Notes: generated by a model from the letters alone, not told the origin. A DNA stretch of 64,000 nt from Bisporella sp. PMI_857 (GCA_021307315.1 JAJSPD010000032.1:372001-436000), one strand, 5' to 3'. Shown: positions 36,250 through 48,611, counted from the stretch's first letter. Translations and numbers: made by a program.

Positions 36250-37382
36250 ATGCACGATCCGTTCTTTATCCCGCCTATACCATGGCTTAGCAATGCAGTC
36301 CAGCCGTTCGCTGACTATTTCTCTCTCGCCACTCTCCCACTTCACATCCATGAGGTCCTTATTGCATTCCTGGGCTACACATTCATCAATGTTGTTTTCG
36401 CACCGTGGATCTCGAACCTACTCTTCCCGGTGAAGTATACCAAGCTGGATAGGAAGCGCAAACTCAACTGGGATGTGCATGTTGTATCACTGGCACAGAG
36501 CACTTTGATCAACGCTCTTGCCCTTTGGGTGATGTACAAGGATGAGGAGCGTAAGAACATGACTACTGTCGAGCGCGTATTTGGCTATACTGGAGCATCA
36601 GGCATGATTCAGGGCCTTGCAGCTGGGTACTTCCTGTGGGACTTGGTTATCACTTTACAGAACGTCAAGGTCTTCGGATATGGCATGCTTGCCCACGCTA
36701 TCTCTGCACTTCTGGTGTTCTCATTCGGATTTGTAAGTACTTAAATTTTTCGTCGCTTAGCACATTTTAATAGGATTTACAGAGACCGTTTGTTAATTAC
36801 TATGGATGCACATTCATTCTCTACGAACTCTCCTCTCCATTCTTAAACTTTCACTGGTTTTTTGACAAACTCGACATGACTGGATCTAAGGCGCAACTTT
36901 ACAACGGAATCTTGCTCCTTGTCACCTTCTTCTGTTGTCGCTTGGTCTGGGGCACTTACCAGTCTGTGAGAGTTTATCAGGACGTATGGGCAATGCTGCA
37001 TCATCAACCGGCTGCAGCTTCAATCCACCTTGATGCTTTGAATAATGGCACCGGCGCAGCCGCTGAAGCAGCTGCTGGCAAGAGTGCCGTTCCAATCCAT
37101 AACGATGTCATGCGATTTGCGGGAGAGGAATTCTTTCCACTATGGCTCGGTTGGTTGTATTTGGGCAGCAATGTTGTGCTCAACACTCTGAATTTCTACT
37201 GGTTTGGCAAGATGGTTGAGACGGTTCGGAAACGATTCCAACCACCTAAGGAGGAGCGTAGAAAAGAAAAGCCAATCGCAACCCGTAGCACTGGCTCGAA
37301 TGGAAAGGTCAAGATTGAGGTTGATGAGACTGAGGTTCGCAGACGTAATGTTCCCGAGAATGATTTGCCAGCGGTATCGTAA
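36250..37382 (+). CDS. TLC-domain multi-pass membrane protein
   Basis: Two exons (36250-36732, 36783-37382) give 360 aa. About six hydrophobic segments are seen, with the TLC-domain layout: WDVHVVSLAQSTLINALAL, YTGASGMIQGLAAGYFLWDL, FGYGMLAHAISALLVFSFGF, then NYYGCTFILYELSSPFLNFH and a later VTFFCCRLVWGTYQSV. The pattern matches the TMEM56/TLCD4-type group rather than ceramide synthases, which have the Lag1 motif with two adjacent histidines. The C-terminus is charged and cytosolic (KPPKEERRKEK-like). Role probably in ER membrane or lipid homeostasis; not established. The ATG at 36250 gives an N-terminus MHDPFFIPPIPWLSN without a cleavable signal. Confidence 0.8.
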
Positions 37383-38735
37383 TTATGAAGGCATATGTTT
37401 ATACGGGCTAAGAACGTTATGATTATAGCATCAGGTTGTGATGGGCGCATTGGTGGGCGCAGGGGAGTTTTTTTTAAAGTTTTTTTTTGGATTAGACATA
37501 AGGGCATCCAGTTTGTTTTACAGAACCTTGATACGGCGACTTGTATCAATACAATCAAGGCATTCAGAACTGCTACAATTCCCTTTCTTGTGTCTTCGTT
37601 GTGATGTATTGTTTGCCTATGGTTGTTTAGTTTTGACATGAACTTGGGTGATATTCCTGTCTAGAACGGCTTGAGGTGACATGCCTCAATTGCCTCTAAG
37701 AGACTTGGTGAACAGTATATCGCTAGCGGCTGTGGCCGAGTGAGGTATATTGTGTTCATGAAGCTACTTCTCAACCTATGCTGTGTAATGCATAGCTCAT
37801 GCTTTCAGGTAAAATACTGTCACCATGCTTCTTTTTCTGTCACTCTCTCATTTTTATACTTGGTTCTGTTTTTTTTTTTTTTTTTAGAATCGCTATTAAA
37901 TTAATTGTATTTCACCAACTAACGAACCTCATCGTGTAATACCCAAATCTCATTCCATTCCTTTCTTTGCGATTCAGGTAGGAAGGTTTTTGGTTGGTGT
38001 ATATACACCAATTATCACCGTTTATACTTTTCAAGAGAGGATAAATCGATGATAGAGATTAGACAATTTATTGTAGAAGACGTTCGCATTCCTCTTGCCC
38101 CGGTAGAGAAGCCTTGGTGAGCATACCGACCTAATTTCTTCTAACTGATATACTGCCGATTGACCGCAAATTTCACTTTTATTTTGTGATATCTTAGGCT
38201 GAGGGCTATGTAAGGAAGAACGTTGCTTGATGATAAATTAGAACTCTTTTATCATTAAGTAACTCGAAGGAACATTAGGTGGATTCTGGAGACGATGTGG
38301 CGTTTCGGTAGGCTTTTTGTGGATCGAACTGTTTCTGTCATGCTAAACTTCGAGAGTCATACCAAGGCGTTTGGGCTATTGAGTATTGTATATACCTTAT
38401 GTATCTTTTGTGGTATTTTCCTCATTTTAACTATGGAGATTTCGCTGTCAGCTCCCCTTCTTTGAACATTCTTGCATTCTTTAAAGAAATAATAACGAAG
38501 AAAGTGCAAGCTGAAAGAAGTATAGATTTTTCAAAGCATGCTAATTCTTAAGGGCTTGAAACCTAAGATTATGAGCTTTCGGAGTAGAGCGGGAGTGACA
38601 AAGATTAGCCTTGGCACCTCCGTAAATAGGGCTTAGCCTAGAGCTTAATAACTACTGCCGACGACTCGCTTCATGGATTAGCATCCGTTGCATGTTTCTA
38701 GTGCTCGTTCAGTAACATCAACCTTATCCTCCAAG
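37383..38735. other. Intergenic region at left edge of metabolite cluster
   Basis: 1.35 kb separating the housekeeping side from the cluster. Contains a 17-T run (37869-37885) and no supported gene. Confidence 0.55.
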
Positions 38736-41264
38736 ATGCCAGAAAGAGCTTTAAGCTCATCCCCCGGCCCTCCCGAGAGTACGCAAGCTATTAGTGACAA
38801 TCCGCGCCCGATTGCCTCTTGCCTCTCATGCCGTCGACGAAAAGTGCGATGCGATCATGGGTATCCAAAATGTACAGCTTGTTCGAAAGGCAATCATGTC
38901 TGCTCATATCTACAGCTAGTGCAGGGTCAATCGCAGATGTCGCCTGCCAATAGCACCTCATCTGCAGGTAGAATCGTAAAGCCCGCAGGAGGAAAGGGAT
39001 ATCAGCAATCTAACCAAGCCAAAATTAATGCTAGACTTGAACGACTCGAAAAGCTTCTAATGCAGGTGTTACCTGCTGTCGGAGCTCACGAGAATATACC
39101 AAATTCTGTCCACGAACACGGAGAGGAAGGTAGTGATCGAGAAGACTTATTAGCAGACCCAAGGAATGGGCTCAAATCCAGTTCCCATGGTCCAACAAAT
39201 GGGTCCAGCTCTGGACGTACAGTGTTGAACAGGAACGGAAAACCGGGCAAATACAATTCTGAGGACGATACTTTGCTTGTCCAGAGTGGACATACACATT
39301 TTGTCTCAGCGCAGCACTGGGCATTGCTTGCTGATGAGGTTGGTTTCCTATTCAAAAACAACTATGCATTAGGATAGGCCCTTTACTAACTCACCTCATC
39401 AGTTTCAAGACATTAAAGAACTCCTTAATGTAACGCTCATGCAGGATGGAAGGATCTCTCCTGAATCAGAACACCCTGCTAACTCCCCTGCTACGTCTCT
39501 CATTTTTAGCCATAGGACCACCTTTGAAGAGATCACTTCATTATTCCCAGACAGTAGGGAAGATTGCTATCTCCTCCTTGGAACGTTTTTAACAAACGTG
39601 GATCCGATGTTGCGTTTGCTTCATAAAGGGACAATCATACGAAAATTTGACCAGTTTGTAACAAAGAGCTTTTCATCCAAATCTTCCGGAGGCGAAAGTC
39701 CTGATAGTAAACATGACTCCTTCAACTCATTGGCTATGGCAATCTTTTTCTCTGCCGTCAATAGCATGACATCTGTGGAAGTAATCAGAAATTTTCAAAT
39801 CTCAAAATCGGATATGCTGGAAAGATTCAAGCGAGGGACTGAACTATGCCTAGAAAGAGATGATTTCCTATCCAGCGACTCCATCGAGACTCTACAGGCT
39901 TTTGTTGTTCTATTGGTACACATATTCCAAGATTAGATTGGTAGTACTTGCTGACTATTTTGCATACAGACGGCTCAATGTCGCGAGGATAATGTTGGTA
40001 AGGTCTGGCCATTAACCGGAATTGCAATTAAGTTAGGGATTTCACAAGGGCTTCACAGAGACCCTTGCCGTCTCCCATCACATACTCTAGACGTGGTGCA
40101 AATTGAGCTACGTCGTCGTTTATGGGCACAGATCTGTTACCTTGACTATCGCTCTGCAGAGGCACTTGGGCATGAGCCAACTATATCTGACGATCAGTTT
40201 GACACGCTTTTACCAAGTAATGTTGACGACAGCAACTTAGTGGAAGGCGCTAGCTCGTCGTCTTGTCCTGTAAGCTCGGACAGATTCACGGATATGACGC
40301 TTCATTTGGTGCGTCTCACTGGCATTCAGTATCTACGGAAGCTCCTCCGAAGCACCTCTCGTTTTGAAAAACGTACAAGACTATATGAGCATCAAAATAA
40401 TGGTGAGTTTCACTTAGCCGAAGAACAGCAGGCTCTGTATGAGAAGATGGGGTCGACGGTACAAGAAATGAATGATGTACTTCAGAGGTTGTATTTGCGG
40501 CATTGTGATGTGAGAATTCCCATGCAAAGATATACGTTGGAGCTTGGCGTTGTACTCGAATGCAAGTTCTGGATCACCTTTTGGTTGAGGCTGTCACGAG
40601 AATACCGCGAGTCAGTCGCGGCTATGGACGTGCGAACAAGGTGAGAATTTCCCTTCAACACTCCTAGCACCTTCCCCTAGATCTGTAGAATCTGACTAAA
40701 CAATGAAGCATCTTCGAGAAATGCGTCAACCTCATTGAGAACCTTGGGACCGTGTCATTAGACAAAGGCTGTGAGCCATTTTATTGGCACATCGGCTCTC
40801 ATTCCGCATTTCACGCAGTTTTGTACGTGCTCTCGGAGCTACGCAGTCCAGGATTTCAGCACTACCACTTGGCGCAATTGAAAGAACGAGGTCTAAAGGC
40901 AGTGACAAGGTTCCGAGACATCAGAGGCATCGATGGCGACAAACTCTGGAATGTCATCACTAGGCTTATTGGAAAATTCACAAGGCCGAGCGAACCATCG
41001 AGATCAGTCACCGCCCATCAGCACGTCTCCCAGGGACAGTCCCATCATCCTGATTTGGTGGTTGATCCGCATTCAGAAAATGGCTCTAGGGGTATTGGAG
41101 TTGGAAATTTTTCGTTGCTCATGGGATGCGACTACATTCCTGATGTGACAAATATGGCTAATGCATGCAACTCGGTGACTACTGGAGAACTCGATATGCT
41201 GGGTGACACAATGAATCTGGATTTGGTACGTCCGATCCACTCTTTCGGTATCTGCAATTACTGA
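38736..41264 (+). CDS. Zn2Cys6 transcription factor, cluster regulator 1
   Basis: Four exons (38736-39338, 39403-39915, 39970-40640, 40709-41264) join in frame to 780 aa. The N-terminal binuclear zinc cluster is complete (C-X2-C-X6-C-X6-C-X2-C-X6-C, starting ASCLSCRRRKVRCDHG). A likely coiled-coil dimer segment follows (INARLERLEKLLMQVL). The middle homology region of the fungal_trans family is recognisable: LLLGTFLTNVDPMLRLLHK, AFVVLLTAQC, IAIKLGISQGLHRDP and RRRLWAQICYLDYRSAEALG. It is next to the prenyltransferase gene and is the outermost member of the cluster. The position suggests a pathway-specific activator, comparable to one of the two C6 factors of the has cluster, but target genes are inferred. 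The open frame upstream of 38736 lacks an ATG. Confidence 0.88.
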
Positions 41265-41619
41265 TTTTACGGAGAGCTTATGGGACCTCAACCTACCACT
41301 ATCTGCGGGTCCTTCGCCATGGAATGGCTAATCCGGGCGTTTTAATGGCCGAAATCGTGATATGGTGCTTACCGGCAATCGGGGGCCGTGGCGGCGTATA
41401 TTCTACGGAACGATTTCTCCATGTGAAAATTGTCTATCATCCGAAATGCAATCCGACTTCCCATGGCTGCCACTTTCTTCGATGATTCCTCGATATATTC
41501 CCCAACTTGGCCAGATTATCAAGAATACTCACTTTGTCTAGTGCCGACTCAACGTCGAATTTCTCCTCGTATATTGAACCAATCACACACTAGGGCTTCT
41601 CTATATTTTAGATTCTAAC
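41265..41619. promoter_or_regulatory. Promoter region of the prenyltransferase gene
   Basis: 355 bp between regulator 1 and the DMATS gene. CG-rich words (CCGGCAATCGGGGGCCGTGG) near 41370 may bind Zn2Cys6 proteins; no perfect inverted repeat like those near the MFS gene was seen. Confidence 0.45.
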
Positions 41620-43181
41620 ATGGCCCCATCATATGCAGAGCCACTTGCAGTTCTGCAAACTCCTCACGTTGAAAGCTACCTGCCAGTCAGCATCGATGAA
41701 CCACAAGCGCGATTTGACTCAGAAACAAGAGAGAAGAAGCAGATCATCGCATCTGGGCATGACTCCTCTGTTACTATTAGTCCCTGGCAAGTCCTTCGCG
41801 ATGCCATTGGTTTTGCTGATGAGGACCAACGATACTGGTGGGACAAGTCAGGTTAGATTGATAAAGTCCAACGACTTAATGAACCTCAGCTAATCATTAT
41901 TCAGCCAAGCCTCTGGCAGATCTCTTGCAAGTAACCGGCTACAATATCTATCTGCAGTATCAATATCTTTTACTGTATCACCGATGCATTCTCCCCGCCC
42001 TTGGGCCAAAGCCGCTTGCTCCTGGTAAACCCTTCTGGAAGAGTTTCTGCACAGATGACCATTCTCCAATGGAGCCAAGCTGGACGCTTGATAGCTCGAA
42101 ATCAGTTGTAAGATTCAGCATAGAGCCTATCGGAAAATCAGCGGGGTCGGAAATTGACCCGTACAACCAATTAATGGTCAAAGAATGCCTTGACTGGATC
42201 GCAAAAGCAGCTCCAGGTCAGCTCGACATGGAATGGTGGAATTATTTTGAGAACGAATTCTTCTTGCCTGCAGAGACTAGGGATATCGTTAGATCTCGGA
42301 TACCTCCTAACGAGCATTCAACGAACATCTGTCTGGCTTTGGATTTTGTGGGTAGCGACATAACAACTAAAGCTTACTTTTTCCCCATTTTAAAGTCCAT
42401 TGTGACCGGAAGAACAGGTTCGGAACTCGTATTTGACGCTATTCGCAGACTACACAGCAAAGAACTTCGTCTCAAGGAATCATTAACTCTAATTGAGGAC
42501 TTCATTAACGAATTTCCACCTGAAACTGCACCGAAGCTGGAATTTATTGCCATTGACTTGGTTGCCCCTCGCGATTCCAGGATCAAGATATATTATCGCA
42601 CGCCGATTACAGCATTTAATAAGGTCATTAATATATATACTTTGGGCGGCCGTCTGAATGGACCGTCTGTTCTTGCAGGTATTGAGGTTCTGAAAGGACT
42701 TTGGCCATTGGTTCTCAACCTACCGGATGATTATCCCCTAGACCAAGAGCTCCCGTTTGTGCCACACCGTACAACTGGCACCTGTTTCAACTTTGAGATC
42801 CGCCCGAATGATCCAAATCCTCAGCCAAAGGTGTATATTCCCGTTAGGCACTACTCGAAAAGTGATCTTGAAATTGCCCAAAGCCTGGCCATCTTCTTTG
42901 AACAGCAAGGCTGGAAAGACCTAGCCAAGTCTTACGTGAAGGATTTTACATCTGTCTTGTAAGTCTTGATTTTCACGATTCAGAGCTTCAGTGAAGCACA
43001 TATGCAATAAGAGCCCTCAACCTCTAACTTTTTTTGATTCATCAGTGCTCACAACGACCTTGCAAATACCACTCACACGCATTCTCATATCGGTTTTGGC
43101 TACAAGAAAAAGACTGGTGTAGCAATGACCATGTATTATGCGCCTAAAATTTTCTCTGGTCCTGCAGCATTGGAAGAGTAG
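41620..43181 (+). CDS. DMATS-type aromatic (indole) prenyltransferase
   Basis: Transfers a dimethylallyl group from DMAPP to an aromatic substrate, usually tryptophan or a Trp-containing cyclic dipeptide. Three exons (41620-41851, 41905-42958, 43046-43181) give 473 aa, the usual size. Family features are SPWQVLRDAIGFADEDQRYW, LQYQYLLLYHRCILPALGP, VVRFSIEPIG, KLEFIAIDLVAPRDSRIKIY (diphosphate-binding basic residues), LPFVPHRTTGTCFNFEIR, VYIPVRHYSKSD and the terminal HSHIGFGYKKKTGVAMTMYY. The short third exon restores this conserved end. Regiospecificity cannot be read by eye. Location next to a two-module NRPS supports an indole-diketopiperazine pathway, as with HasE in astechrome synthesis. 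Complete and apparently functional. Confidence 0.93.
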
Positions 43182-43348
43182 GAGACAACAGTATTGGGGA
43201 AAGGCGTTACAGACGGTGGTACTGGAATTGTGATTGATGGTTCATGATGACAAATGTGACTATCTTACAAATCTGATTGGTTTGAAAGTCTTAAATGCTC
43301 CGTCTATTGAATCTATCTTACCATACCCTCAGCGCCTGATCGAGTCTT

Positions 43349-44818
43349 TCATTTATCCATCTCGCGCCTCAAAGCCGTTCGGTTTAATAATTCTAAAACT
43401 CCTTCTTGTCTACTAATGGTGAGTCTCAGATATGCGAGATCTGACTCCGTGGGCTCTTCCAACGTTCCATGTTTTCTCGGCTTACCACCAATTTTATGCA
43501 GTGCTTTTGGGCCACCCTCCCCTTTGCTTCTGCCAATTACAGAGCTTAACAGCTCCAAGACGTCATTACTCTGTAGCAGGGCATGATATGAGAAATTCGC
43601 AGGCATTTTTCCAGATTCGCCAGATTCGTCACATGTCGATGATATCACTGCGGAAGGTATAATTAAGTCTTCTAGACTTCGAAGAACCAGTCGGATAGTG
43701 GATAGTACAAGCAATAGACTGGAGCCGTCCGTAGGACAGCAGGAGCAAGAGAAGAAATCACGGCAGGATGTTAAGGCTTGTCGAGTGTATTGCGCTACAC
43801 GTTTTGGCGCATCGGGTGACGACAGCTGGCTGTTGCTGACGTAGAGATTGTTGAGGCTTTTTGTGATCCTCTCGAAGCAAATGCAAGAGGTACAATTGAT
43901 GGCTTTATCCATGGGACATGCTGAAGTGACCGATGGAACGGCTTCAGAGGCATCGGATTGGAATATTGATGTGTTTGCTACGTTATCGAAGATAAAGGAC
44001 GAGAGGTCATGGCTGCCGTTTGCCGAGAAGTTATTATATGTGCTTCCTTGTTGAGCAGTCGGGCCTTCTGGTTGGAGGAGCAGTGTTGCCTCATCATTGG
44101 TGAGATCTTGTAATAGTGCGGTGGAGGTAGTCGAGGTTGGAGGACCGGAAGAGCATGTCGAGGAGTAGTTTCTCTTTAGGCATTGTTAGCATATGGCTTT
44201 ATATAATAAAGTAGGGGATTTCTGTAATACCAAGGAGTTGCTACGTACAGGCTGAGGTTGGCCAAGTCGGACGTGATCCGAAACGTGATTATTCTCGTTT
44301 CCGATATCGTCTAGACTGGTGCCTCGCAAGATATCCTCATTGATATCTTCATCTGAAGCACCGCTCCAATTCGCCTGCCAAAGGTCTTGAGAGTAAGCAC
44401 CATCGTACCAAGACCAAGACCAACTGTTTGGAGAGCGTAGAAATTTTGTTGGGATAGAGTCAAGCGAGATGTCCCTTGACAAGGGTCGCCTCGTACGAGA
44501 CGACGATGTAAACCCCCTTTCCCTCTCCTCCCTCTCCCTCTCCCTCTCCCTCTCCCTCTCCCTCTCCCTTTCTCTTTCCCTTTCCCTTTCTCTTTCTCTC
44601 AACTGGTGCAACCGTCCCAGCGTCTTCCGATTCCGACTACCCTTCGGCTTTCCGGCCTTGCTCGCATCGCTGTACCGACACTCGAAGTCACGCTCCACGC
44701 AGCGGATACAGGTCGGTTCACCGGAGCACTTTACTTTTGCCTGGTGGCATCTATCGCACGCGGATCGCCGCTTCTGCAGCACAACCTGCTGCCCCTGGTT
44801 GTGATGTTCCGAAGCCAT
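43349..44818 (-). CDS. AflR-like Zn2Cys6 transcription factor, cluster regulator 2
   Basis: Two exons (44818-44249, 44173-43349) join in phase 0 to 464 aa. The N-terminal zinc cluster is C-X2-C-X6-C-X5-C-X2-C-X6-C (SACDRCHQAKVKCSGEPTC), followed by a basic linker KPKGSRNRKTLGRL, the layout of aflatoxin regulator AflR. The C-terminal half (CTSCICFERITKSLNNLYV, LLLVLSTIRLVLRSLEDLI) resembles the AflR C-terminal domain. After the linker there is a pure Arg-Glu repeat of more than 15 units, encoded by a hexanucleotide microsatellite. It lies tail to tail with the prenyltransferase (167 bp) and is divergent from the MFS gene. Its sites are probably CG-rich inverted words; see the palindromes at 45885-46031. 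Confidence 0.87.
44515..44600. repeat. CTCTCC hexanucleotide microsatellite inside regulator 2
   Basis: Tandem CTCTCC units with CTTTCC and CTTTCT variants on the plus strand. In the gene (minus strand) they read as an uninterrupted Arg-Glu dipeptide run. Repeats of six bases keep the frame when copy number changes. Confidence 0.9.
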
Positions 44819-45884
44819 GATACTGGTTGCAGCAATAAAATTTAAGGTTGAGTGACTACAGGAAGCAGCAGTATGCCGATGGCTAAACTCTTGAAAATGC
44901 TAAGATAAGATAGTGGAATAGTGTTAAGAAGGCTCGGGGGATGATCACATAAGATACATAAACACGCTTTACTATACAGCAAAGCACAATCACCTGATAA
45001 GATGGTATTATTTCCTTGTCTCACAGTTCCTAGAAATGTTGAATGTGGTGGGGGGTAAGCAAGTACGAATGCCTGCAAAGGCAACGAGGCGCAAAGACGA
45101 AGGATTTCTGAATCGACATTAGCCAGTTGCCATTGCATTGTTGTCCACGCCATTGAGGGTAAGAAATTTCAAATCCGTTGAATATGTCGGCTGGTGGCGT
45201 AGCGGTCTCCCCCTTTCAGCCTTACAATTCTACAACAGTCCTAAGTTGTTATATGTGCAGAAGTCTTCTTAAGGAGTAAATAAGCGCAGAATCACCAATA
45301 AGTGTACTGTATTTCCCTTTAGCAGCCTATGATCACCGACGCCTCACATAGAGCAATTTGAGCTGGAACAGTGCACTTGCAAACAGGGGTCCATACAATG
45401 GTTTTACGTGGGTAGCCTTGCACGCAAGGATATAACGGAACAATTGACCCATGAAACAGATTCATTCTCAAGGGTTACATCTACTTGACTTAGCTGTCTA
45501 TAGCCTTTAGTTTATTGTAGATCTACTAAGCACGTTTTAGGCAGACTCAATTCAGCTATGTGGTAGCCAACATGTCCAATTATATGCGTTTGTTGCTCGC
45601 TTAGCCCCTAGTATAGACTTTAATACAGACTAAACACAGTAGCTAACGGGCGGCACGAGGGAATTTTCTCCGCAAAGCTTAATTTGCAGGTTGAAATACG
45701 TTTTGGGCAAAATGGTGTCAACCAAAACAATAGAGGGTGCGCAAGAATACAACATCAAAAGGCTCACAAAGTCTGCAGCATCGTGGCTATTTGCCAGGAT
45801 CACCTCTCAGCGCCATGTGGGAGGAGATGCCTCTTGGCATTAGCAATAGTTCAGGAACTATGCGAGGGGGGATTTGTAGAATGA

Positions 45885-46031
45885 GCTCGGCCGAGCCATG
45901 TATACACTGATGGTGTAACATCACGTGATGCGTATATCCCACCCTCGGCCGAGCCGCGTCGTCATGTATAATCGGCCACAAGCTGTTGAGGCCATCATGT
46001 AGAAGACCCTCATGGCTCGGCCCACGGCCGA
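45885..46031. promoter_or_regulatory. Cluster of TCGGCCGA-type inverted repeats
   Basis: GCTCGGCCGAGC (45885-45896) and CTCGGCCGAG (45944-45953) are perfect palindromes. TCGGCC occurs at 45972-45977, and TCGGCC-CAC-GGCCGA (46017-46031) is an inverted repeat with a 3-bp spacer. CGG/CCG inverted half-sites are what Zn2Cys6 dimers bind. The group lies 245-391 bp before the MFS ATG. Confidence 0.6.
45919..45930. promoter_or_regulatory. CATCACGTGATG palindrome (CACGTG E-box core)
   Basis: Perfect 12-bp palindrome with a CACGTG core, a typical site for bHLH proteins or Cbf1/Pho4-like factors, located between two TCGGCCGA palindromes. Confidence 0.6.
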
Positions 46032-46275
46032 CGGTGGGAGATGGATTTTAAACAAACATGTTTCAAGACCGCACGCCATGGCACTTTTGTGAGGTGGTGA
46101 ATTGCATAAAGTACTACTGCATTGGCTCCAGTTTATATTTCTGCCAGTAGTTCGTTCACCCTCGATCACTTTGCCCTCTACTTCCTGCAATCCAGATCGG
46201 TAATGCACCTAAATTTCACTATCCCTGGCTTTTATCCCTTCCTGACGCCACTTAGAAGCTGCATCTATCAGTACT

Positions 46276-48072
46276 ATGAGCGATCGACAGGCTGAGAAAC
46301 CCCTTCAGAGGGCTAACATGGTCTATGAAAATGACAAGCCAACGCTTGACACGGAGGCGGCAAACCCACAGGCTTCTGATACTGCCACTACTGCCAGAAA
46401 GAAGTCAGAAGATATTGATACTAGAACAACAGAAAAGTCAGTCGTCATTAGCGATGACAAAGATTTCGAGCCTCCCGATGGAGGATTATGGGCCTGGCTC
46501 TGTGTCTTCGGGTGCTTCTTGTTGCAGTTCAGCTCCTTTGGATATGTGAACGCGTAAGTAGTGCCTTCAGTCCCCTCCCTTCTTCCTAGGTCACACAGCA
46601 TCAAAAGAGGAGCCTAACCCAGACAATTATAGCTGTGGAATCTTCTATTTCTATTACCAAAGCGAACTCCTCGCCGACCACACCTCCGCACAACTCGCCT
46701 GGATCACAACCTTCCAAGTTTTTCTACTGTTCTTTCTTGGCCCACCAGTCGGAATAATGATCGATGCCTTTGGCCCTCGCAAGATCCTCATCCCGTTCTC
46801 GATCCTTTGCGTTTTCTCCGTCTTCATGCTCAGCCTTTGCAAAGAATACTACCAGGTAATGCTTGCGCAAGGAATTGCTTTCGGTATCGGCACTGCAGGT
46901 GTCTCTCTGCCTGCCATGGTTGTGGTATCACAATGGTTTAGCTCCAAGCGTGGGCTTGCAGTTGGAATAGTCTCTTCGGGTAGCAGTCTAGGTGAGCTCC
47001 GTTTATTTCCAATAGCTTCTCGCCCCCAGTTGTTGGATCTTTGCACTGACGTACTATTTCCCTTCAAATAGGCGGTATCATATATCCTATAATGGTCACC
47101 CGCCTAATTCGCGACCATGGTTTCCCTGCTGCTGTCCGGTGGACGGGTCTCCTCCTTGGAATCCTCTTATTAATCGCTAATATCTGCGTCAGCTCTCCTT
47201 TCCCACCTAAGGGCGTCCAGAAAAAGGAGAATGCTGGGCTGAAAGCTTTCAAGAGCTTACCCTGGGGATTTTTTGTTCTTGGCAGCTTTTTCACCATGTA
47301 AGAACTTTGCACTTTCAAGCTATCGGGGAGCCTTGGATATTTTGGACTAATATGAATAAAGATGGGGAATTTTCGCTCCATTAAACTATCTCCCTGAGAT
47401 GGCAGCTCTGAACGGGATGTCGCTGGATCTAACTGAATACACAGTCTCTGTTGCGAAGTATGTCCCTCCTCCCCTGTCCCTCTTTCAGTACCTTGGTAAC
47501 ACCACCTAACCTCTCGCAGCGCTGGTTCGGTCTTCGGCCGCATTATCCCGGGCTACCTCTCTGACAGATTCGGTCAATTCAACATGATGTTTATTGTCTC
47601 CGTCCTCTCTGGAGTATTCTGCATCGCCATCTGGCTGCCACTTGAAGTCTACCCTTCAGAAGCCGGGATCTTCATTTTCGCCGCGATATATGGCTTCGTA
47701 AGTGGCGGCTTTGTCAGTTTGGCTCCGCCCTGCGTGGTGTCACTAGCCGATGGACGCGTAGAGGAACTTGGGGTGAAGATGGGAGGGTTCTGTTTGGCTA
47801 TTGCACTGGGGTATGCTCTTTTCCCTTTTTTTTAATCTTGAATCTCTTCTTTTTGTCTAGTTCCTGGAGATTCCATAACATTGGGTGGAAAGGCTGACTA
47901 CTCATTTAGAGCACTAATTGGCCTCCCTATCCTTGGTGCAATCAAAGACTCTACCGGAGACAGTTTCCGCGGCCTCATTATCTTCGCTGGGGCAGTTATG
48001 GTTCTAGGTGGGAGTCTGGTAGGCGTAGCGAGGGTCTTGAAATTCGGGTGGAAGATTAAGATAAAAGTATGA
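46276..48072 (+). CDS. MFS transporter (monocarboxylate-transporter-like)
   Basis: Probable export pump for the cluster product. Six exons (46276-46553, 46633-46991, 47072-47297, 47362-47457, 47520-47810, 47910-48072) join in frame to 470 aa. A polar 75-residue N-terminus is followed by PPDGGLWAWLCVFGCFLLQF, the DGG-WAW entry motif of the fungal MCT/MCH group. GPPVGIMIDAFGPRKILIPF is the conserved loop between helices 2 and 3; FGIGTAGVSLPAMVVVSQWF and KRGLAVGIVSSGSSLGGIIY follow. GSVFGRIIPGYLSDRFGQFN is the second-half counterpart. About twelve membrane segments in all. Each of the five introns changes or restores frame, so the model is well tied down. Substrate is inferred from context only; uptake of a monocarboxylate is the alternative. 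Confidence 0.88.
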
Positions 48073-48611
48073 TAATAATTTTAACTTGCTAGGAGAATAG
48101 CAAAGAGATACAACAAGGTGCTCAAGATGGCAATCCTTGTGTATGCTAATGTATATTACCCCTGGATCACTTTGTAGACTGCATTAAACCAGAACTTTCT
48201 TTAACAAATCCCACTTGATCCTTTACTATAATTTGGATGTTATGGTCTTATTACCGCTCGGGAGGTGGTGATATGAGGCGGAGACACGAATCAGGTGACT
48301 ATCACATTAAGGTTTTTCAAGGGTGATGTATTTAAAGTGATATTCATATTCTTTGCTATTTTTTCGAGGCGGTCCTAAAATTCACCTGTTTTAAAAACGT
48401 TACTTTTCAGCTGCTGACAGTCCCTTAAAACCCTGAAGCTACAGGCGTTGCAAGCCTAAACAAGCTTTTGGTTTTCCACCAAATGTGTTATTTTTAGAAA
48501 TATGATGTTCTGGGAACGACTTGAAAAATAGCAGAGAATATGAATATCACTTTTATAGTCTTTGTACAAGGTATGGACGACTCAAGTCTAGGATTGAAGG
48601 ACCAAAACATT
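48073..48611. other. Convergent 3' region, MFS and O-methyltransferase genes
   Basis: 539 bp, no gene supported; presumed 3' UTRs. Confidence 0.6.

Larger units (their letters stand above)
44819..46275. promoter_or_regulatory. Divergent promoter region, regulator 2 and MFS transporter
   Basis: 1.46 kb. The part next to the MFS gene has a cluster of CG-rich palindromes (45885-46031) and a CATCACGTGATG palindrome (45919-45930). GATA-like words (GATAAGATA near 44902, ACCTGATAA near 44993) are near the regulator start. No supported coding frame. Confidence 0.6.

Noticed and set aside
44469..44804. Ser-Leu repeat frame on the plus strand
   Set aside because: It is the antisense reading of the Arg-Glu microsatellite in regulator 2.
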